A stretch of 64,000 bases of DNA. Origin: Halorussus halophilus (GTDB lineage: Archaea > Halobacteriota > Halobacteria > Halobacteriales > Haladaptataceae). Below the pieces are notes generated by a model. It was not told the DNA's origin. It worked only from the letters and a program-made list of their open reading frames with translations, and ran no database searches. Positions 25,216 to 35,784 of the stretch are shown piece after piece. The stretch is from contig NZ_CP044523.1 of NCBI RefSeq assembly GCF_008831545.1, positions 1,240,001 to 1,304,000 on the forward strand, given 5' to 3'. The position numbers were made by a program, and so were the translations under genes. Position 1 is the stretch's first letter; every line of letters starts with the position of its first letter.

Positions 25216-25572
25216 CGCCGAAACCTAGGAGAGACCGCACCGCCACCGCAACGGCCACACCCTCCCCACCCGACTGCGGGCTTCAGTACGAAAGACGCGA
25301 CGTGTCGCGTCTTTCGGGCTTGCAGTCCTCGTCTCTCACGCGGTTCGTTAGGTCAGTCGCGCACTTTGCGCGACTGCCCCGACCGCACGCGCCGGGTGGT
25401 TTGTGAAAATGCATTTGGAGTTACGGCGCGCGCTGGCGCGACCCTCGTGGTCGCGCCGACCGTCGCGCGAGGGATGAGTGAAGCGACTGTAAGGAGCGAA
25501 ACGAATCGGTTGGGGAGGTGTGGGCCTTGGCGGTGCTGTGCGGTCTTCTATGTATCGGGAGTAGCTAGCTCT
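25210..25572. repeat. Covarying-hairpin intergenic element, family 1, copy 1
   Basis: About 360 bp made of two inverted, imperfectly matching halves. Hairpins include a 13-bp-arm stem at 25289-25316, a 10-bp stem at 25354-25376 and a 9-bp stem GGCGCGACC / GGTCGCGCC near 25435-25460. The right end (near 25553-25570, ATCGGGAGTAGCTAGCT) matches the terminal repeat of the copies at 42.2 and 63.6 kb; the left end is degenerate. No coding sequence is credible. Confidence 0.75.
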
Positions 25573-25750
25573 CTCGGTCTGAAATCTCTTCTCGGGGACT
25601 CTTCCTCACACTCCCTCTCACAGGCTTCTTTCGAAACTCCTTGTCGGAGACTCCTTCCGAAACTCCCTCTCGGAGACCCAAGCACTTCGAGTACGAACAC
25701 GAAATCTCCAAAACCCCGCCTTTACCTCCAACGAACTCGTTTCTTCGTGT
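25573..25750. other. Leader region of the DUF255 gene
   Basis: About 180 bp with several pyrimidine-rich CTCCTTCC/CTCGG repeats (25590-25690) of imperfect 15-20 bp periodicity. No gene and no clear TATA box other than weak AT-rich spots. Confidence 0.4.
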
Positions 25751-27853
25751 ATGACCGACCCCACCGCGCGAAACCGTCTCGGAGAAGAGCAAAGCCCGTA
25801 TCTCCGTCAGCACGCCGACAACCCGGTCAACTGGCAACCGTGGGACGACGCCGCGCTCGACGCCGCCGCAGAGCGCGAGGTCCCCATCTTCCTCTCTATC
25901 GGCTACTCCGCCTGCCACTGGTGTCACGTGATGGAGGAAGAGAGCTTCGAGGACGAGGAAGTCGCGGAAGTCCTCAACGAGAACTTCGTCCCAATCAAGG
26001 TGGACCGCGAGGAGCGTCCCGACATCGACAGCATCTACCAGACCATCTGTCAGGCCGTCACCGGTGGCGGCGGATGGCCACTCTCGGTGTGGCTTACGCC
26101 CGACGGCAGGCCCTTCTACGTGGGTACGTACTTCCCCAAGCACGCCAAGCGCAACCAACCCGGCTTCCTCGACTTGCTCGACAACATCCGCAACTCGTGG
26201 AGCGACGAGGAGGGTCGCCGCGAGATGAAACGCCGGGCAGACCAGTGGACCGACGCCATCGAAGGCGAACTCGAATCGGTGCCAGAACCGGGCGAAGAAC
26301 CCGACGAAGACCTGCTCGAAACGGCTTCACGGGCCGCCAGTCGCTCGGCCGACGAGGAGCATGGCGGCTTCGGCACCGGTCAGAAGTTCCCCCAAGCGTC
26401 CCGCATCAATCTCCTCCTGCGCGCCTACCACCGCGTGGACGGCGAGAGCTACAAGCAAGTCGCCACTGACGCGCTCACCGCGATGGCGGAGGGCGGCCTC
26501 TTCGACCACGTCGGCGGCGGGTTCCACCGCTACACCGTGGACCGCGAGTGGGTCGTCCCGCACTTCGAGAAGATGCTGTACGACAACGCCGAAATCAGCA
26601 GGGCGATGCTCGCAGGCTATCAGGTCACGGGCGACGAGCGATACGAGACCGCAATCCGCCAGAGCTTCGAGTTCGTGGCGCGCGAGATGACTCACGAACG
26701 AGGAGGGTTCTTCAGCACGCTCGACGCCCAGAGCGACGGCGAAGAGGGCAAGTTCTACGTCTGGACGCCCGAGCAGATTCACGACGCTGTCGAGGACGAG
26801 ACGGCCGCGGACCTCTTCTGCGACCGCTTCGGCGTGACCGAGAAGGGTAACTTCGAGGGCAAGACGGTCCTCACGATTTCAGAGTCCGTCGAATCGCTCG
26901 CCGAGGACTACCAGATGGACGAAGCGGTTGTCGAGGACACACTCGAAGACGCCCGCCAGCAAGTCTTCGAAGCGAGAGCAGAACGAGTCCGCCCGCGGCG
27001 TGACGAGAAAGTTCTAGCAGGCTGGAACGGCCTGATGATTTCCGCACTCGCGGAGGGCGCGCTGGTACTTGACGGCGGCGAGCAGTACGCCGAGATGGCG
27101 ACCGACGCGCTCGAATTCGTGAAGGAGACGCTCTGGCGCGAAGACGAAGGGAAGCTGTTCCGTCGGTTCAAAGACGGAGACGTGGCAATCGAGGGCTACC
27201 TCGAAGACTACGCCTTCCTCGCTCGCGGCGCGCTGAACCTGTACGAGGCGACCGACCACGTCGAGCACCTCGCGTTCGCGCTGGACCTCGCGCGGGCCAT
27301 CGAAGCCCAGTTCTGGGACCCAGAAGCTGGAACCATCTACTTCACGCCCGAGCGCGGCGAGGAACTGGTCGCGCGACCGCAGGAACCGTACGACCAGTCC
27401 ACGCCGTCGAGTCTCGGCGTTGCGACGGAGACGCTCCTATCGCTCTCCCACTTTACCCCAGACGACGCCTTCCAAAACATCGCCGAGGCAGTCCTCTCCC
27501 GCCGGAGCCAACAGTGCGAGTCGAGTCCGTTGCAGTACACCTCCCTCGTGCTGGCGGCCGACCGCTACGCGAGTGGCTCGGTCGAACTGACCGTCGTCGC
27601 CGACGAACTCCCCGAGTCGTGGCGCGACCGACTCGCCGGGACGTACCTCCCGATGCGACTGCTGTCGCGGCGGCCATCAGATGACGACGAACTCGCGGAC
27701 TGGCTGGACAAACTCTGCCTCGAAGACGCGCCACCGATCTGGGCCGACCGCGAACAGACCGACGGCGTTCCGACGCTGTACGTCTGTCGGAACTTCACCT
27801 GCTCGCCGCCCGTGACCGACGTGGACGAAGGACTGGACTGGCTGGAGAACTGA
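25751..27853 (+). CDS. DUF255/SSP411-type thioredoxin-fold protein
   Basis: A 700-residue protein of the YyaL/SPATA20 family. The N-terminal thioredoxin-like domain opens with NRLGEEQSPYLRQHADNPVNW, read in two pieces, and carries YSACHWCHVM (C55, C58). It is followed by an (alpha/alpha)6-barrel typical of N-acyl-glucosamine epimerase/glycosidase folds: FDHVGGGFHRYTVD, PHFEKMLYDNA, GWNGLMISAL. The full family length is present. The reaction is not established; a redox or sugar-related role has been proposed for relatives. Confidence 0.88.
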   Translation: MTDPTARNRLGEEQSPYLRQHADNPVNWQPWDDAALDAAAEREVPIFLSIGYSACHWCHVMEEESFEDEEVAEVLNENFVPIKVDREERPDIDSIYQTICQAVTGGGGWPLSVWLTPDGRPFYVGTYFPKHAKRNQPGFLDLLDNIRNSWSDEEGRREMKRRADQWTDAIEGELESVPEPGEEPDEDLLETASRAASRSADEEHGGFGTGQKFPQASRINLLLRAYHRVDGESYKQVATDALTAMAEGGLFDHVGGGFHRYTVDREWVVPHFEKMLYDNAEISRAMLAGYQVTGDERYETAIRQSFEFVAREMTHERGGFFSTLDAQSDGEEGKFYVWTPEQIHDAVEDETAADLFCDRFGVTEKGNFEGKTVLTISESVESLAEDYQMDEAVVEDTLEDARQQVFEARAERVRPRRDEKVLAGWNGLMISALAEGALVLDGGEQYAEMATDALEFVKETLWREDEGKLFRRFKDGDVAIEGYLEDYAFLARGALNLYEATDHVEHLAFALDLARAIEAQFWDPEAGTIYFTPERGEELVARPQEPYDQSTPSSLGVATETLLSLSHFTPDDAFQNIAEAVLSRRSQQCESSPLQYTSLVLAADRYASGSVELTVVADELPESWRDRLAGTYLPMRLLSRRPSDDDELADWLDKLCLEDAPPIWADREQTDGVPTLYVCRNFTCSPPVTDVDEGLDWLEN

Positions 27854-27880
27854 GGAGTCGTCGCGTTTCGACGAGACTGC

Positions 27881-28462
27881 TTACTCGTCGCTCGTCTGGT
27901 CGGCGAACCCCGCCACTATCGAGCGCAGTCGGTCCACTGGAAGCCGAGTGAGGAAGTCCAAGACCGACTCGCTCCGCTCGAAGAGGCGACGCAGTTGGCG
28001 GACGCGCTGTAGGTCCCGCTGGTTTCGCTCGGTGTCCGGCGCGGCTTCGAGCAGTTCTTCGGCGTCGGTCAGTGCCCGACCCATGATGTCCGCCTCGCGA
28101 CGGACCTGCTGGCGGAGGAAGTCCTGGAGAATCCGCCAGAAGTCCCGCTCGGCCTCGAAGAACACGCGCTTTCCTTCGCCGGGTTTGCTCCGTCGGTGGA
28201 CCATGTGCATCCCTTCGAGCGTGCTCATGGCGTTGCTGACCGTCGATTTCGCGTAGCCGCTCTCTGCTACGAGGTCGTCTAACGACAGTGCTTCGTCGGC
28301 GAAGTAGAGGACTCCGTAGAGCCGTCCGTAACTCCTGTTGAGACCGTACACCTCCGCGCTCCGCTCCATCGCTTCCATGACCCGCTCGCGGGCGCGGTCG
28401 CCTGCGTCCGTGGTCTCGTCTGAGCCGTCGGCCTCTTCCTCGCTCACGCTCGTTCCCCCCAT
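27881..28462 (-). CDS. GbsR/MarR-family transcription regulator
   Basis: A 193-residue regulator. A winged-helix domain (about 35-100: GLNRSYGRLYGVLYFADEALSLDDL, read in pieces, then GYAKSTVSNAMSTLEG and MVHRRSKPGEGKRVFFEAERDFW) matches the GbsR group, and a helical C-terminal part (105-190) probably dimerises. The gene is divergent from the ABC transporter with 89 bp between starts, so it is the likely repressor of that operon. In other species GbsR relatives sense choline or membrane-active compounds. Confidence 0.82.
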   Translation of the reverse strand: MGGTSVSEEEADGSDETTDAGDRARERVMEAMERSAEVYGLNRSYGRLYGVLYFADEALSLDDLVAESGYAKSTVSNAMSTLEGMHMVHRRSKPGEGKRVFFEAERDFWRILQDFLRQQVRREADIMGRALTDAEELLEAAPDTERNQRDLQRVRQLRRLFERSESVLDFLTRLPVDRLRSIVAGFADQTSDE

Positions 28463-28551
28463 TCGCTCCGCTCAATATTGCGCCTCGCCATCTTCGTGCC
28501 AGACACTCGGCAGGGAAAGCATTAAATCGTTGTGTTCAGAATATTCGGTAA

Positions 28552-29268
28552 ATGCCGAATTTAGAAAATAGGCGGCAGTCGGCCGAGGAGTCCAGTCTCG
28601 TTCTGCGCGCTGAGGGCGTCGAGAAGACGTACGAATCGCGGCTTCCGTTCGGACGGTCCGTCGAAGTCCTGACGGACGCGAGCTTCACGCTGTCGAGCGG
28701 CGAAATCGTCGGCATCGTCGGCGAGAACGGGAGCGGGAAGTCCACGCTGATGAAGATTCTCGTCGGCGCGCTCGACGCGGACGCGGGCGGTGTGTCGCGG
28801 GAAGGCACAGTCGGCTGGTGCCCACAGGAACCACTGTTGTACGACCGGTTGACCGTCGAGGAGACGTTTCGACTGTTCGGGTCGGCGTACGGTCTCGCAG
28901 ACGAGGAAATCGAGTCGGCGCTCGACAGACTGGCCGACCGACTCGATTTCGAGCGATTCCGCGACTACCGCGTCGAGAATCTGAGCGGCGGCAACCGACA
29001 GAAGGTCAATCTGGCCGTCGCGCTCCTCTGCGACCCGGACGTGCTGTTCTTGGACGAACCGTACACCGGCTTCGACTGGGAGACGTACCTCGCGTTCTGG
29101 GACCTCACCGAAGAGTTAGTCGAGCGCGGCACCGGAATCTGCATCATCTCGCACCTCATCAACGAGCGCGAGCGATTCGACCGCATCTACGAGTTGCGGG
29201 AGGGCGAACTGGTCGAAACCGAACCACCTGAAGGAGGAGACACGGAGCACAACCATGGAAGCGCGTAG
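28552..29268 (+). CDS. ABC transporter ATP-binding protein
   Basis: A 238-residue ABC ATPase: Walker A GENGSGKST (57-65), a Q-loop in GWCPQEP, signature NLSGGNRQKVN and Walker B DVLFLDEP. It resembles the ATPases of ABC-2 type exporters. It overlaps the first permease gene by 14 bp. Substrate unknown, possibly a drug, lipid or peptide. Confidence 0.88.
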   Translation: MPNLENRRQSAEESSLVLRAEGVEKTYESRLPFGRSVEVLTDASFTLSSGEIVGIVGENGSGKSTLMKILVGALDADAGGVSREGTVGWCPQEPLLYDRLTVEETFRLFGSAYGLADEEIESALDRLADRLDFERFRDYRVENLSGGNRQKVNLAVALLCDPDVLFLDEPYTGFDWETYLAFWDLTEELVERGTGICIISHLINERERFDRIYELREGELVETEPPEGGDTEHNHGSA

Positions 29269-29983
29269 GCTCGCCACCGGCGTCAAAGCGGGCACCCTGT
29301 CGTTCTTCCGCGAACCGCTGACCGTGGCGTTGCTCGTCGTCCTCCCGCTAGTCGCTATCGAACTGTACGGTGCGGCGATGGCGTCGTTTCCCACGCTCCC
29401 GTTCATGGAAGCCCCACCCGAGACGGCCGGACGCATCAGCGGTGCGCTGTTCGCCACCGCGTTCCTCGCGGGCCTACTCGGCCTGTTTCAGGTAATCAGC
29501 GCCAGAGACGCGGACAATCGATTGGCGATTTGTGGCTTCCCGCGTGCGACGCTGCTGGTGAGTCGATTAGCGACTGTCTTAGTCGTCGCCACGGTGGTCG
29601 CCGCGCTCGCGACGCTCGCGCTGACCTACAGCGTGGACGTCGCCGAACCGTTCGTCGCGTTCGGCGTCTTGGCGGCCGCGGGCGTCGTCTACAGTTTGGT
29701 CGGAGTTCTCGTCGGGACGCTGGTTCCCAAGGAACTCGAAGGCTCGCTAGTGCTGGTGTTCCTCGCCGACATGGACGACTTCCTGTCGAGCGGACTGTTA
29801 GACGCCGACGTCCCGGTGGCGAAGTTCTTCCCGCTGTACCATCCACACCACGCGCTCCAGTCGGCGGTCCTGGACGGTTCCGTGTCCAGTGGACACGTCA
29901 GAGGTATCTTCGCGACTGTCGCCGTCCTGCTCGTCATCGCGCTTGGTGCGTATCTGTGGACGACGGGAGGAGTCGGCGAATGA
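29255..29983 (+). CDS. ABC-2 type permease, first subunit
   Basis: A 242-residue integral membrane protein with six predicted membrane segments (about 22-42, 62-84, 98-122, 130-155, 165-180, 215-238). Layout and context fit an ABC-2 exporter permease. It overlaps both the upstream ATPase and the downstream permease, so the three are translated as a unit. Confidence 0.75.
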   Translation: MEARRLATGVKAGTLSFFREPLTVALLVVLPLVAIELYGAAMASFPTLPFMEAPPETAGRISGALFATAFLAGLLGLFQVISARDADNRLAICGFPRATLLVSRLATVLVVATVVAALATLALTYSVDVAEPFVAFGVLAAAGVVYSLVGVLVGTLVPKELEGSLVLVFLADMDDFLSSGLLDADVPVAKFFPLYHPHHALQSAVLDGSVSSGHVRGIFATVAVLLVIALGAYLWTTGGVGE

Positions 29984-30759
29984 GTGGACGAACCGGCGGG
30001 CGGACGGACGGGCAAACGAGCGGGCGAGTGGGCGGCCGCGTGGGACTCGCCTTGCGGATGGGTATCCGCGAGTACGTTCGGACGCCGGTCCTGCTCGCAC
30101 TCTTGGTCGTCCTGCCCGTGTACTTCGTCGGCGTCGTCGGCTACGCGACGCCGAGCGCGACGATTCCGGTCGAAGTCGGCGGCGAATCGGTTCGAATCGC
30201 GATGAACGACCTGTACGCGACGCTCGCGGCACCACTAGCGGCCGCGCTCGTCGGCGGCATCGCGGGGCTGTTCGTCATGCGCTCGACGCGCGAGGCCGAC
30301 GCTCGACTCGTCCTCGCAGGCTACCGACCGACGGAGGTCGTGGGAGCCCGCATCGGACTTCTCGGCGTCGTCTGCGCCGTTCTTTCGGTGGTCGTCCTGA
30401 GCGTGCTGGCGGTCAGTTCCGTTCCGAATCACGTCGGCTGGTTCGCGGTCGCGACCGGACTCGCCGCGCTCACCTACGCACTCGTCGGTGCGCTCGTGGG
30501 CACCGTCCTCGGCCGCCTCGCTGGCGTCTACGCGATGCTATTCGGTCCGACGATAGACGTGTTCCTCTTCCAGAATCCGACGACGACCGACTCGGCGGCC
30601 GGAGCGACGTTCTTGCCGGGGCACTTTGCCACCATGGCTGCGATGGACGCCGCCCTCGGTTCGGGATTCGACGCGACGCCGCTCCTCTGGGGACTCGCGT
30701 ACCTCGCGGTCGTTGCGGTGGTAGCTGTCGGGGCGTTCTACCGAGCAATCGTCGAGTAA
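29980..30759 (+). CDS. ABC-2 type permease, second subunit
   Basis: A 259-residue membrane protein similar in layout to the previous gene, with a Gly/Arg-rich N-terminal arm (2-20) and about six membrane segments. The ATGA overlap at 29980-29983 fixes the start; a longer open frame from 29530 is a shadow within the first permease. Two different permeases imply a heterodimeric exporter. Confidence 0.75.
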   Translation: MSGRTGGRTDGQTSGRVGGRVGLALRMGIREYVRTPVLLALLVVLPVYFVGVVGYATPSATIPVEVGGESVRIAMNDLYATLAAPLAAALVGGIAGLFVMRSTREADARLVLAGYRPTEVVGARIGLLGVVCAVLSVVVLSVLAVSSVPNHVGWFAVATGLAALTYALVGALVGTVLGRLAGVYAMLFGPTIDVFLFQNPTTTDSAAGATFLPGHFATMAAMDAALGSGFDATPLLWGLAYLAVVAVVAVGAFYRAIVE

Positions 30760-30881
30760 CTCTGGCAGCCGTCGTCGATGTCCGGACGACTATCCTTGGC
30801 GTCCGGACGACTGTCGATACTGTCGCTCGAACGTTTTCGAACTGTCCAGGACTGCCACACCCCTTAACGGCCTGAAAAAAC

Positions 30882-30888
30882 TTTTATT
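30882..30888 (+). promoter_or_regulatory. TATA box of the CHAT-like gene
   Basis: TTTTATT after a run of A residues, about 53 nt before the ATG at 30938; predicted leader of about 27 nt. Confidence 0.5.
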
Positions 30889-30937
30889 GCGTCTTCCCGG
30901 GTGACGTACCCTAGAGAAAACGGGGCTCACGAACCAC

Positions 30938-33049
30938 ATGCAACCGCGATTCGACTCGCTGAATTCGGAACCGGGACTAGAGGTAGTAGACCCCATCGAG
31001 AACTCTCGGTTCGTCTTTCAGACCGACTGCCCCGTCTCGCCGACTGCCGCAGACACCGAGGAGTTTTACTTTCCTGTTTCGACGGCCTGCGAGGTAGTCG
31101 TCGAGGAGTTGTCGCTGCCTCGTATGGTCTGGTTCTCCGTCCGCGAGGCGACGGGTGACTACGTCGAAGAGGTGCAGTGGAACGACACACGAGAGCTAGA
31201 ACCCGGAGCGTATCTACTCGACTTCAGTTCGCGCATCAAACTGTACGTTCGTGCGGACTCAGCCCTGACTATCGACGCCGACCCCGATTCGGCTCGAATC
31301 GCGTTCGACGGTCCGACTCGCGTTCGAATCGGTGCCCGGTCGAACCACAGTTCGCCGGGAGCGACGGTCACCGTCCCCGACGACCCGACGGCACTCATGG
31401 ACGCCGTCTCGACGTTCGGGTCCGCTCTCAAGACCACCAGTTGCGAACGGTCGTGGCCCAGTCTCCGCGGCCATCCACCACAGGTCGAACGCGGCGACGA
31501 ACTGCAGATTCCAGACGAGTTGGAACCGCCGGACACCGGTGTGACGATTCACGTTCCTCCTGCGTACGAATCTATCTTTGCCGTCGCGCCACTCGCGTAC
31601 TACCTCGGTGCGACGGTCGTCCCCGGGGAATCGCCTCGGATAACGACCGACGATGGATTCGTCCATCGACTCGACAGCAAACGCGGCTTCGAGGACGAAG
31701 CGATTCGGACGCTGAAACAGACGTTCCTCCTCGACTGCGTCACTCGGACGGAAGGCTACTATCAGATGCGATTGAAGGCACGCAAAGCCCTCGAACCACG
31801 TCCCGAGGTGCCGCTCGACTTCGAGTCGCTGTACGAACTGTCGCTTGCCGAGCAGTTGCGGGAGTACCTCTCGGTGCCGTTCTCGGCGGTCGAATCGACA
31901 GTCCCGACGTGGAATCGCGTCGTCCACATGCGTCCCGACTTCGAGAGCGTCGAACTGCTCCCGTTCGTCGCTGACGACCTTTCGCTCGTCCGCGTCCACA
32001 CTTCCGAGGCGAACGCGCTCTCCCCCGAACGCGAACAGAAGCAGCAGGCACTCGAATCGTTCAAACGCAGTTCCGAGCGCCAGACTGGCGTTCCCGGTCC
32101 GAACGAGTACATGCCGCTTCCGACAGACGACGACGCTATCGAGCGGGCGTGGGTCGGCGAGGAGACGCCAGACCGAGGGGCGAAACTGCTTCCTGCAGCG
32201 TTTCGCCACGAACAGCCGCAGCCGAGGGACGGCACCATCGAGGTGACTATCGTCTGTAACGACGAGGAGATGAACGAGGAGTTTGACGCCGTGTCTGCGG
32301 TCTACGGCTCACGCAAACACGTTCGGTTCGACGTAGAGTCACGATTCGGCGTCTCGACTGACGAAGTTCGCTCACTGCTCGCTGAGGACACCGACCTCTT
32401 TCACTTCATCGGCCACATCGACGGTCGTGGATTAGAGTGTCCCGATGGCGTCCTCGACGCCGAGACGGTATCTGAGACCGGGGCGACGACAGTGCTGCTG
32501 AACGCGTGTCGGTCTCACGACCAAGGCGTCGCACTCGTCGAAGCGGGTGCCAAGGCAGCCATCGTGAGCCTGAGCGACGTCGAGAACGAGGCTGCGGTCG
32601 AAGTCGGCGAAACGTTCGCTCGGTTGCTCGACTACGGATTCACAGTCGGCGGTGCGCTCGAAGTCGCGCGCGAGTACACCACAGTCGGTCGGCAGTACGT
32701 GGTCCTCGGGGACCCGAATACGGCGGCCACGGAACCCGAAGGCGGCGGTCCCTTCATCTCTGACTTAGAAGAAAACGCGCCGTGGCCACCCTCACGCGAC
32801 GACGAGATAGACGTGCGGTCGAGCGTGTACTGCTCCCAATCGTTCGTCATGGGGTCGGTGGGTAAGACACCACTCGAACCGACCGAGACCCCTACGTACT
32901 ACCTCGTTCCCGGTCACGTTGGTACCTTCACTTGGTCAGTTCGACAACTCGAACGAATCTACGAGGGGAACGAAATGCTGTACGCTATCGACGGTGAATT
33001 ACGCTGGAGCGAAGGCTGGCCCTTCGGCGAGGCGGAACAACGGCAGTGA
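30938..33049 (+). CDS. Large CHAT/caspase-like domain protein
   Basis: A 703-residue soluble protein. Its C-terminal third matches the CHAT (caspase HetF-associated) fold: DLFHFIGHIDGRG with the catalytic-type His (H493), TTVLLNACRSHDQG with the Cys (C524), then a GAKAAIVSL strand, a small helix with FARLLDYGFTVGGALEVAR and a GDPN close. The first 480 residues form two or more beta-rich and mixed domains with no family I recognise. It is inferred to be a cysteine peptidase, perhaps used in stress or defence-linked cell death. It stands alone with its own promoter. Confidence 0.7.
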   Translation: MQPRFDSLNSEPGLEVVDPIENSRFVFQTDCPVSPTAADTEEFYFPVSTACEVVVEELSLPRMVWFSVREATGDYVEEVQWNDTRELEPGAYLLDFSSRIKLYVRADSALTIDADPDSARIAFDGPTRVRIGARSNHSSPGATVTVPDDPTALMDAVSTFGSALKTTSCERSWPSLRGHPPQVERGDELQIPDELEPPDTGVTIHVPPAYESIFAVAPLAYYLGATVVPGESPRITTDDGFVHRLDSKRGFEDEAIRTLKQTFLLDCVTRTEGYYQMRLKARKALEPRPEVPLDFESLYELSLAEQLREYLSVPFSAVESTVPTWNRVVHMRPDFESVELLPFVADDLSLVRVHTSEANALSPEREQKQQALESFKRSSERQTGVPGPNEYMPLPTDDDAIERAWVGEETPDRGAKLLPAAFRHEQPQPRDGTIEVTIVCNDEEMNEEFDAVSAVYGSRKHVRFDVESRFGVSTDEVRSLLAEDTDLFHFIGHIDGRGLECPDGVLDAETVSETGATTVLLNACRSHDQGVALVEAGAKAAIVSLSDVENEAAVEVGETFARLLDYGFTVGGALEVAREYTTVGRQYVVLGDPNTAATEPEGGGPFISDLEENAPWPPSRDDEIDVRSSVYCSQSFVMGSVGKTPLEPTETPTYYLVPGHVGTFTWSVRQLERIYEGNEMLYAIDGELRWSEGWPFGEAEQRQ

Positions 33050-33092
33050 CGATAGTTATAGGTGGTCAGTCAGACTCGAAGGAGTTCCCGTC

Positions 33093-33464
33093 TCACACCA
33101 GCACGTCGGCGTCTAGCAGTCGGTCGGCGACGTACGTCGCCACCGGAACGTCTTCGCTCTCTTCGAAGCGGAACAGTTCCTCGTCGTCTTGTTCGAGGAC
33201 GATGGTCGGGATGAGCGTCACGTCGTACTCGTCGGTCAGTTCGCCGTCCTTGTTCTGGTCTACTTCGTACGTCTCGATTTCTTCGTCCGGAACGCCCGCC
33301 GCGTCGAGTGCGGCGAAGAAGTCCGGCATCACGGTCCGGCAGTCGCCACACCAGTCTGCACCCCAGATTTTGTAGGTGACTTCGCCCACGGCGGATTCGA
33401 GGGCACTCACGACTTCGCTGTGTGCGTCGGCGTCCCACGTCGGGTTCGGTTCGGTCGTCTCCAT
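33093..33464 (-). CDS. Thioredoxin family protein
   Basis: A 123-residue thioredoxin-fold protein with the redox motif WCGDC (C39, C42) and the cis-proline loop VTLIPTIVL. The second motif position is Asp rather than Pro, which typically alters redox potential. It is presumably a cytoplasmic disulphide reductase. The ATG at 33464 gives a normal thioredoxin length; the upstream in-frame start at 33539 adds an unconserved 25 residues. Confidence 0.85.
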   Translation of the reverse strand: METTEPNPTWDADAHSEVVSALESAVGEVTYKIWGADWCGDCRTVMPDFFAALDAAGVPDEEIETYEVDQNKDGELTDEYDVTLIPTIVLEQDDEELFRFEESEDVPVATYVADRLLDADVLV

Positions 33465-33562
33465 GCGCGAATATTGTCGTTCGGGGGCTTTAACCCCTAG
33501 GCTGCGGCGAAACTCCCGGTAGTCAGTCGGAGTCGGCACTACCTGCCGCCGCCCACCATGCG

Positions 33563-33568
33563 TTTATA
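33563..33568 (+). promoter_or_regulatory. TATA box of the cysteine synthase gene
   Basis: TTTATA, centred about 26 nt before the ATG at 33592. The spacing favours leaderless start at 33592 over the ATG at 33583. Confidence 0.6.
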
Positions 33569-33591
33569 CGTGCACTTCGTAGATGGGAACA

Positions 33592-34565
<974 letters not shown>

Positions 34566-34569
<4 letters not shown>

Positions 34570-35420
34570 GCGGTTCCGAGGAACTCCCGAACGACCGAAT
34601 TGAATCTTTCTGATTTCTCCCGCGGTGGCCAGTGTCCACAATCTCGAAGCACCTCCACGCTCGCGCTCGGTGCGAGCGTCCCCGCTCGAACTGCCCACCC
34701 GACGGGCACCAGCGCGTCGTCCTCGCCGTGAACCAGCAACGTCGGCACCGATAGCTCTGGGAGTCGCCTGCGATAGTTCGTCTTCAGGCCCGAGAACCCG
34801 ACTTCGTTGCGCTGGAAGCGTTGCCACGCCTCGCCCGCGTTCGGTCGCTGAAGTTCGGCGAACACGTCGTCCACGAGTTCGTCGGTGAGGTTGCCCGCCC
34901 CGACGACGCCTGTGAGGACGAGTCTCGCCAATTCTCGACTCGACCCCATCACGTCCCAGATTCCTCCCGTAAGCCACGGAGTTCGGACGAATAGCGCGCC
35001 GAGGAGACTGCCGAGCGAACCGCCCGGTATCCTCTCGCCCAAGCCGTAGCTATCGACCAGCGCCAGTTTCTCGACGCGGTCGGGGTGGTTGAGCGCGAAT
35101 CCCAACGCTGCACCGCCGCCCATCGAGATGCCGACGAGGCTAACCGATTCGAGGTCGAGCGAGTCGAGAAAGCGTCGGACGACATCGCCGTAGTACGGGA
35201 TAGAAACCGCGCCGTCCGGCGGGTCGCTCTCTCCGTACCCCGGCCAGTCGAGCGCGTAGACGGTTCAGTTCTCGGCGAGCGTGGGAATGGTCTCTTTCCA
35301 CGAGAGTGTCGCGCTGTCGAGGCCGCCACCGTGGAGCAGAACGACCGGTGGCCCCGACCCTTCGACGACGTAGTTCACGCGCAGGCCGCTCAGATTGACG
35401 GTGCGGTTTCGTTCGGGCAT
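34566..35420 (-). pseudogene. Alpha/beta hydrolase interrupted by one in-frame TGA
   Basis: Read from the ATG at 35420 in one frame, the gene encodes MPERNRTVNL, the oxyanion motif LLHGGGLDS and ETIPTLAEN, then a TGA at codon 52 (35267-35265), then TVYALDWPGYGESD, the nucleophile elbow GISMGGG, the Asp in LLVHGEDD and the His in RDCGHW. All 284 positions before and after are typical of an intact hydrolase. A C-to-T change of CGA (Arg) would give this stop. Recognition as a pseudogene is direct from the sequence; the alternative is a sequencing error. Initiation at the internal ATG 35123 would lose the first beta strands. Confidence 0.85.
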
Positions 35421-35784
35421 GGAGTTCTCTTCGTCGCCCACTCACCAGAAAGTACTTGACGTTTCTCGATTCGTCGTAGCCAGTGTGATAGTCTGGCAAA
35501 CTGCGAAGCGATGGAAGTACAAGGGCCGAACCTGCGAAATCCAGCAATCGAGCGTCGGCGACGCGTCCCAACTCCGCGGTCTCGTGGAGGTCGAAACGGG
35601 CATCGAGGAGTGTCAACTGGACGCCTCACCGATTGCTGACCTCCAGCGCAAGCGGTGGCCAATGCGCCACGAGCGAGGCGAGTTCCGGACGTGGCTCTAC
35701 TTCGGTTCGTCCGAGAGCGAGAAATCTGCGCTCCGCGAGGAGGTCAACGAACTCGCGGAGTTCGTCGGGGAGCGAGAACTCTAA
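35419..35784 (+). CDS. Small hypothetical protein
   Basis: A 121-residue open frame with haloarchaeal codon use in its second half (VEVETGIEECQLDASP, WLYFGSSESEKSALREEV, a helical end). No family recognised. The first 20 residues are poor; a GTG at 35485 may be the true start, giving about 99 residues. It converges on the DUF5804-like gene with a 4-bp stop overlap. Existence is likely, start uncertain. Confidence 0.5.
   Translation: MEFSSSPTHQKVLDVSRFVVASVIVWQTAKRWKYKGRTCEIQQSSVGDASQLRGLVEVETGIEECQLDASPIADLQRKRWPMRHERGEFRTWLYFGSSESEKSALREEVNELAEFVGEREL

Noticed and set aside
29530-29979. 150-residue N-terminal extension of the second ABC permease
   Set aside because: Arg/Gly-rich shadow lying wholly inside the first permease gene; the ATGA overlap marks the real start.
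35265-35267. TGA read through as selenocysteine or another amino acid
   Set aside because: Haloarchaea are not known to decode TGA as selenocysteine, the position is not catalytic, and no SECIS-like structure was seen. A nonsense mutation is simpler.
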